DNA of 7,662 nt, taken from NCBI GenBank assembly GCA_012511845.1, contig JAAZFF010000112.1:1-7662 (forward strand). The letters are read 5' to 3'. Origin of the DNA: Lentisphaerota bacterium (GTDB lineage Bacteria > Verrucomicrobiota > Kiritimatiellia > RFP12 > UBA3636). The notes under the pieces are model-generated. The model worked only from the letters and a program-made list of their open reading frames with translations, did not search any database and was not told the origin of the DNA. This document shows, piece by piece, positions 6,014-7,662 of the stretch; the first letter of the stretch is position 1, and the number at the start of each line of letters is the position of its first letter. Position numbers and translations under genes: made by a program.

Positions 6014-6048
6014 CGTACACGACCATGAAAGTGGTGAAATCGTGTACG
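6014..6048. repeat. Inverted repeat / hairpin CGTACACG...CGTGTACG
   Basis: CGTACACG (6014-6021) pairs with CGTGTACG (6041-6048). Directly inside, ACCA (6022-6025) pairs with TGGT (6032-6035) around a 6-base loop, with GAAAT bulged on one side. The right arm runs into the hexamer array. There is no T-tract on either side, so it is not a terminator. Confidence 0.6.
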
Positions 6049-6073
6049 AGTACGTGAACGTTAACGAGAACGA
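6044..6073. repeat. Five tandem hexamers, consensus GWACGW
   Basis: From 6044 the units are GTACGA, GTACGT, GAACGT, TAACGA and GAACGA, with the ACG core kept in all five. The array lies about 65 bases upstream of the map -35 box. Confidence 0.75.
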
Positions 6074-6137
6074 TTATGCGCCCCCCCAAGCTCTACCCAC
6101 TAAACCAGTGCCTGACGGGCAGTTGTCATGTTTCTAT

Positions 6138-6165
6138 TTGAATTAAAAGGGTAAAAGAGTACAAT
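6138..6165 (+). promoter_or_regulatory. Likely map promoter
   Basis: TTGAAT (6138-6143) and TACAAT (6160-6165) are 16 bases apart, predicting a start near 6172 and a leader of about 29 bases before the map ATG. This is the better placed of two candidates. Confidence 0.55.
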
Positions 6166-6174
6166 GACACGGCG

Positions 6175-6202
6175 TTGAAAGCGAAATATAAATTGATATA
6201 AT
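6175..6202 (+). promoter_or_regulatory. Second promoter-like element overlapping the map start codon
   Basis: TTGAAA (6175-6180) and a perfect TATAAT (6197-6202) are 16 bases apart, a closer match to consensus than the upstream element. The -10 overlaps ATG (6201-6203), so RNA from here would start near 6209 and lack the map start codon. It may be chance in A/T-rich DNA, an RNA polymerase holding site, or a source of shorter transcripts. Confidence 0.35.
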
Positions 6203-6953
6203 GAACGATATAATTATAAAAACAGAAGAAGAAATAGAAATTATGCGTCAGGCTGGTGCCAGGGCGGCAGAGGTGTTGCGCATTGTCTGCGACGCCGTAG
6301 TACCCGGCATAACAACAAAAGAGCTGGACGATCTCGCCTTGGGTGTCATGGACAGCATCGGTGTAAAAAGTGCGTTTTTAAACTATATGGGATATCCGGC
6401 ACAAACATGTATTTCTATAAATGACACGATAATTCATGGTATTCCTGATGGCAGGAAGGTTAAAGACGGAGATGTTGTAAGCGTGGATGTCGGTGTATGG
6501 TACAATGGATTTGTTGGAGACAATGCCAAAACGGTGGCTGTGAACGTTACTGATCCAAAGGTACTGGCGTTGCTTGAAAATACGGAAAAGGCACTCATGG
6601 CAGGCATAAAGGCTGCAAAACCGGGAAATCATGTGGGAGATGTGTCACGCGCCGTCGAAAAGGTGGCAATTGATAACAATCTATCTGTTGTCCGCGAGTT
6701 TGTGGGACACGGATGCGGGCGCAGCATGCATGAAGAGCCGCAGGTGCCAAATTATAGAACGCGTACGAAAGGTGCGCTTTTAAGGGAGGGCATGGTGTTC
6801 TGCATCGAGCCCATGTTTAATCTGGGGACACGCAGGATTAGAATGATGCCGGATGGATGGACTGTTGTAACTTCGGACGGCAAGTTTTCTGCACATTTTG
6901 AACATATGATTGCGATAACAAAAAATGGAGCAGAAATTTTAACTCCACGCTGA
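6201..6953 (+). CDS. map: Type I methionine aminopeptidase
   Basis: The 250-residue product is a standard type I (no N-terminal zinc-finger extension) methionine aminopeptidase, which removes the initiator Met from nascent proteins after deformylation. All five metal ligands are in place: D96 in SVDVG, D107 in GDNAKT, H170 in GHGCGRSMHEEP, E203 in CIEPMF and E234 in HFEHMIAI. Substrate-contact H79 (IIHGIP) and H177 are present too. The N-terminus IIIKTEEEIEIMRQAG aligns with the conserved family start, so ATG 6201 is right although no SD precedes it; the leader GCGAAATATAAATTGATATA is A/T-rich. It is not in the secY-adk-map or other ribosomal cluster here; it stands alone behind its own promoter. 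After the stop, 138 bases lead to the next gene; a weak 5-bp TGGAG/CTCCA pairing near the stop with some Ts is the only terminator-like sign. Confidence 0.97.
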   Translation: MNDIIIKTEEEIEIMRQAGARAAEVLRIVCDAVVPGITTKELDDLALGVMDSIGVKSAFLNYMGYPAQTCISINDTIIHGIPDGRKVKDGDVVSVDVGVWYNGFVGDNAKTVAVNVTDPKVLALLENTEKALMAGIKAAKPGNHVGDVSRAVEKVAIDNNLSVVREFVGHGCGRSMHEEPQVPNYRTRTKGALLREGMVFCIEPMFNLGTRRIRMMPDGWTVVTSDGKFSAHFEHMIAITKNGAEILTPR

Positions 6954-7091
6954 TTTTTCTGATAGCTGGTGTTTCCGTATTTTTATTACAATAAACTGCA
7001 GAGGGTTTACGTTTGAAATATACCGGTACGTATTTGTTTCGTATTCGGCAAAAATTTTACATACACAACAACCTATACAAGGAGTTTGAAA

Positions 7092-7662
7092 ATGCACAAA
7101 ATAACAGCAAAATTAGCATTGACGCTTTTTGCATCATGCATGTTCATGAGCATGTCGTTTGCAGAGGCAGATGCTGCCAAGGCTGATAAGCCGGCTACTG
7201 GAGAACGTGCCGAAATGAGGCGCGGAAGAATGCAAAGGGGCGAAGGCCAGCAGATGCGCCGCGGCGGACAAAGGGGCGAAGGTCAGGAGCGTCGCCGACC
7301 GGCAGAAGGTCAGCAGATGCGCCGCGGCCAAAGAGGTGAGGGTCAGGAACGCCGTGCTCCGGGAGCACAGCGCCAGCGTGAAGAAGCGGATCAGGGCGTA
7401 TTTGTTGGAACTATTGACTCTAAAAAAGGAAATAAGGTAACTGTTAAAAACCCGCGCCGCGAGATGGTCTTTACTGTACGCAAAGTTGCTGAAGATAAGG
7501 AAGGTGACAAGGCAGATGCTGCAAAGGAAGTTTGCAAAAAGCTGGATAAACTTGCCGTTGGCGATCGCGTGAGAGTAAACTGGGTAAATAAGGATAAGCG
7601 TTTTATCGAGAAAATCGATAAATTTGAACCCGGTGAAGGTGCTCGTTTCGGAGATGGTGCAC
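7092..7662 (+). CDS. Exported protein with Arg/Gly/Glu/Gln repeats, unknown function (3' end outside window)
   Basis: The frame stays open to the window end, giving 190 residues. AAGGAG at 7079-7084 is 7 bases before ATG. Residues 1-26 look like a signal peptide: K3 and K7, a hydrophobic core and a likely cut after SFA (residue 24). C16 in LFASC could instead be a poor lipobox. Residues 42-96 are a basic repeat region with QRGEGQ at 48, 60 and 80 and EGQQMRRG at 51 and 72, alternating two unit types. Residues 101-178 look like a small beta-barrel domain (GVFVGTID, KVTVKN, VGDRVRVNW, FIEKIDKF) with a charged helix-like insert at 131-155. I do not recognise the family. A periplasmic or surface role binding a polyanion is only a guess from the charge. 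The gene stands alone; no clear promoter was found in the gap before it. Confidence 0.85.
   Translation, partial: MHKITAKLALTLFASCMFMSMSFAEADAAKADKPATGERAEMRRGRMQRGEGQQMRRGGQRGEGQERRRPAEGQQMRRGQRGEGQERRAPGAQRQREEADQGVFVGTIDSKKGNKVTVKNPRREMVFTVRKVAEDKEGDKADAAKEVCKKLDKLAVGDRVRVNWVNKDKRFIEKIDKFEPGEGARFGDGA

Larger units (their letters stand above)
5738..6200. other. Gene-free, repeat-rich intergenic region
   Basis: This 463-base gap between two divergent genes has no convincing coding region. It contains, left to right, a minus-strand promoter, a palindrome (5827-5840), heptamer repeats (5844-5871), near-tandem decamers (5916-5945), inverted and tandem hexamers with a hairpin (5978-6073), a C7 run (6081-6087) and two plus-strand promoter-like elements. 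A 67-codon minus-strand frame crosses the repeats. Its FNHEPHETSRK segment and CPLPA segment are the kind of peptide produced by translating repeat filler, so it is not called as a gene. Confidence 0.7.

Noticed and set aside
6080..6111. Minus-strand stretch resembling a tRNA D-arm (GGTTTAGTGGGTAGAGC)
   Set aside because: No anticodon arm, T-arm or acceptor stem can be built around it; at most a degenerate fragment or chance.
6961..7091. Promoter for the exported protein gene (TACAAT at 6987, TTGAAA at 7013)
   Set aside because: Neither hexamer has a partner at 16-18 bases; not strong enough to call.

Overview
The window is an ordinary-looking stretch of bacterial chromosome made mostly of core genes, with two accessory secreted or sugar-degrading genes at its ends. 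The organism cannot be fixed from this alone. The four-cysteine ribosomal protein L28, the GH16 laminarinase-type enzyme, the Arg/Gly-rich exported protein and the low-complexity repeat filler in the one long intergenic gap would fit a PVC-superphylum bacterium such as Lentisphaerota or Kiritimatiellota. That placement is an inference from family resemblance, not a result.

Layout: positions 3-497 (+) hold the C-terminal end of a GH16 glycoside hydrolase. Convergent to it, 548-3033 (-) is a two-gene unit, hisA then recJ. The two overlap at TTGA, and recJ starts at TTG behind a strong Shine-Dalgarno (SD) that lies inside hisA. A likely intrinsic terminator for this unit overlaps the GH16 tail. 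Divergent from hisA, a strong promoter with an A/T-rich upstream element drives rpmB (3151-3378). It is followed on the same strand by an acidic zinc-ribbon/coiled-coil protein of unknown function (3463-4038), a 46-residue single-span membrane protein (4038-4178) joined to it by TAATG, and an RsuA/RluB-family pseudouridine synthase (4200-4976). A TauE/SafE-type membrane permease lies convergent (4973-5737, -), its stop codon sharing bases with the synthase stop.

The only long gap, 5738-6200, has no credible gene. It holds a promoter for the permease, three different kinds of short tandem repeat one after another (7-, 10- and 6-base periods), a hairpin, a C7 tract and two promoter-like elements for map. 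Type I methionine aminopeptidase (map, 6201-6953) follows, then the first 190 codons of an exported protein with an Arg/Gly/Glu/Gln repeat domain and a small beta-rich domain, cut by the window end.

Functionally, the middle belongs to translation: L28, an rRNA pseudouridine synthase and methionine aminopeptidase for nascent-chain processing, next to histidine synthesis (HisA) and DNA repair (RecJ). The most interesting unexplained parts are the zinc-ribbon protein with its small membrane partner, the repeat mosaic at 5844-6073, a hairpin that buries the hisA ribosome binding site, and the repeat-bearing exported protein. No defence system, mobile element, CRISPR array or RNA gene was found.
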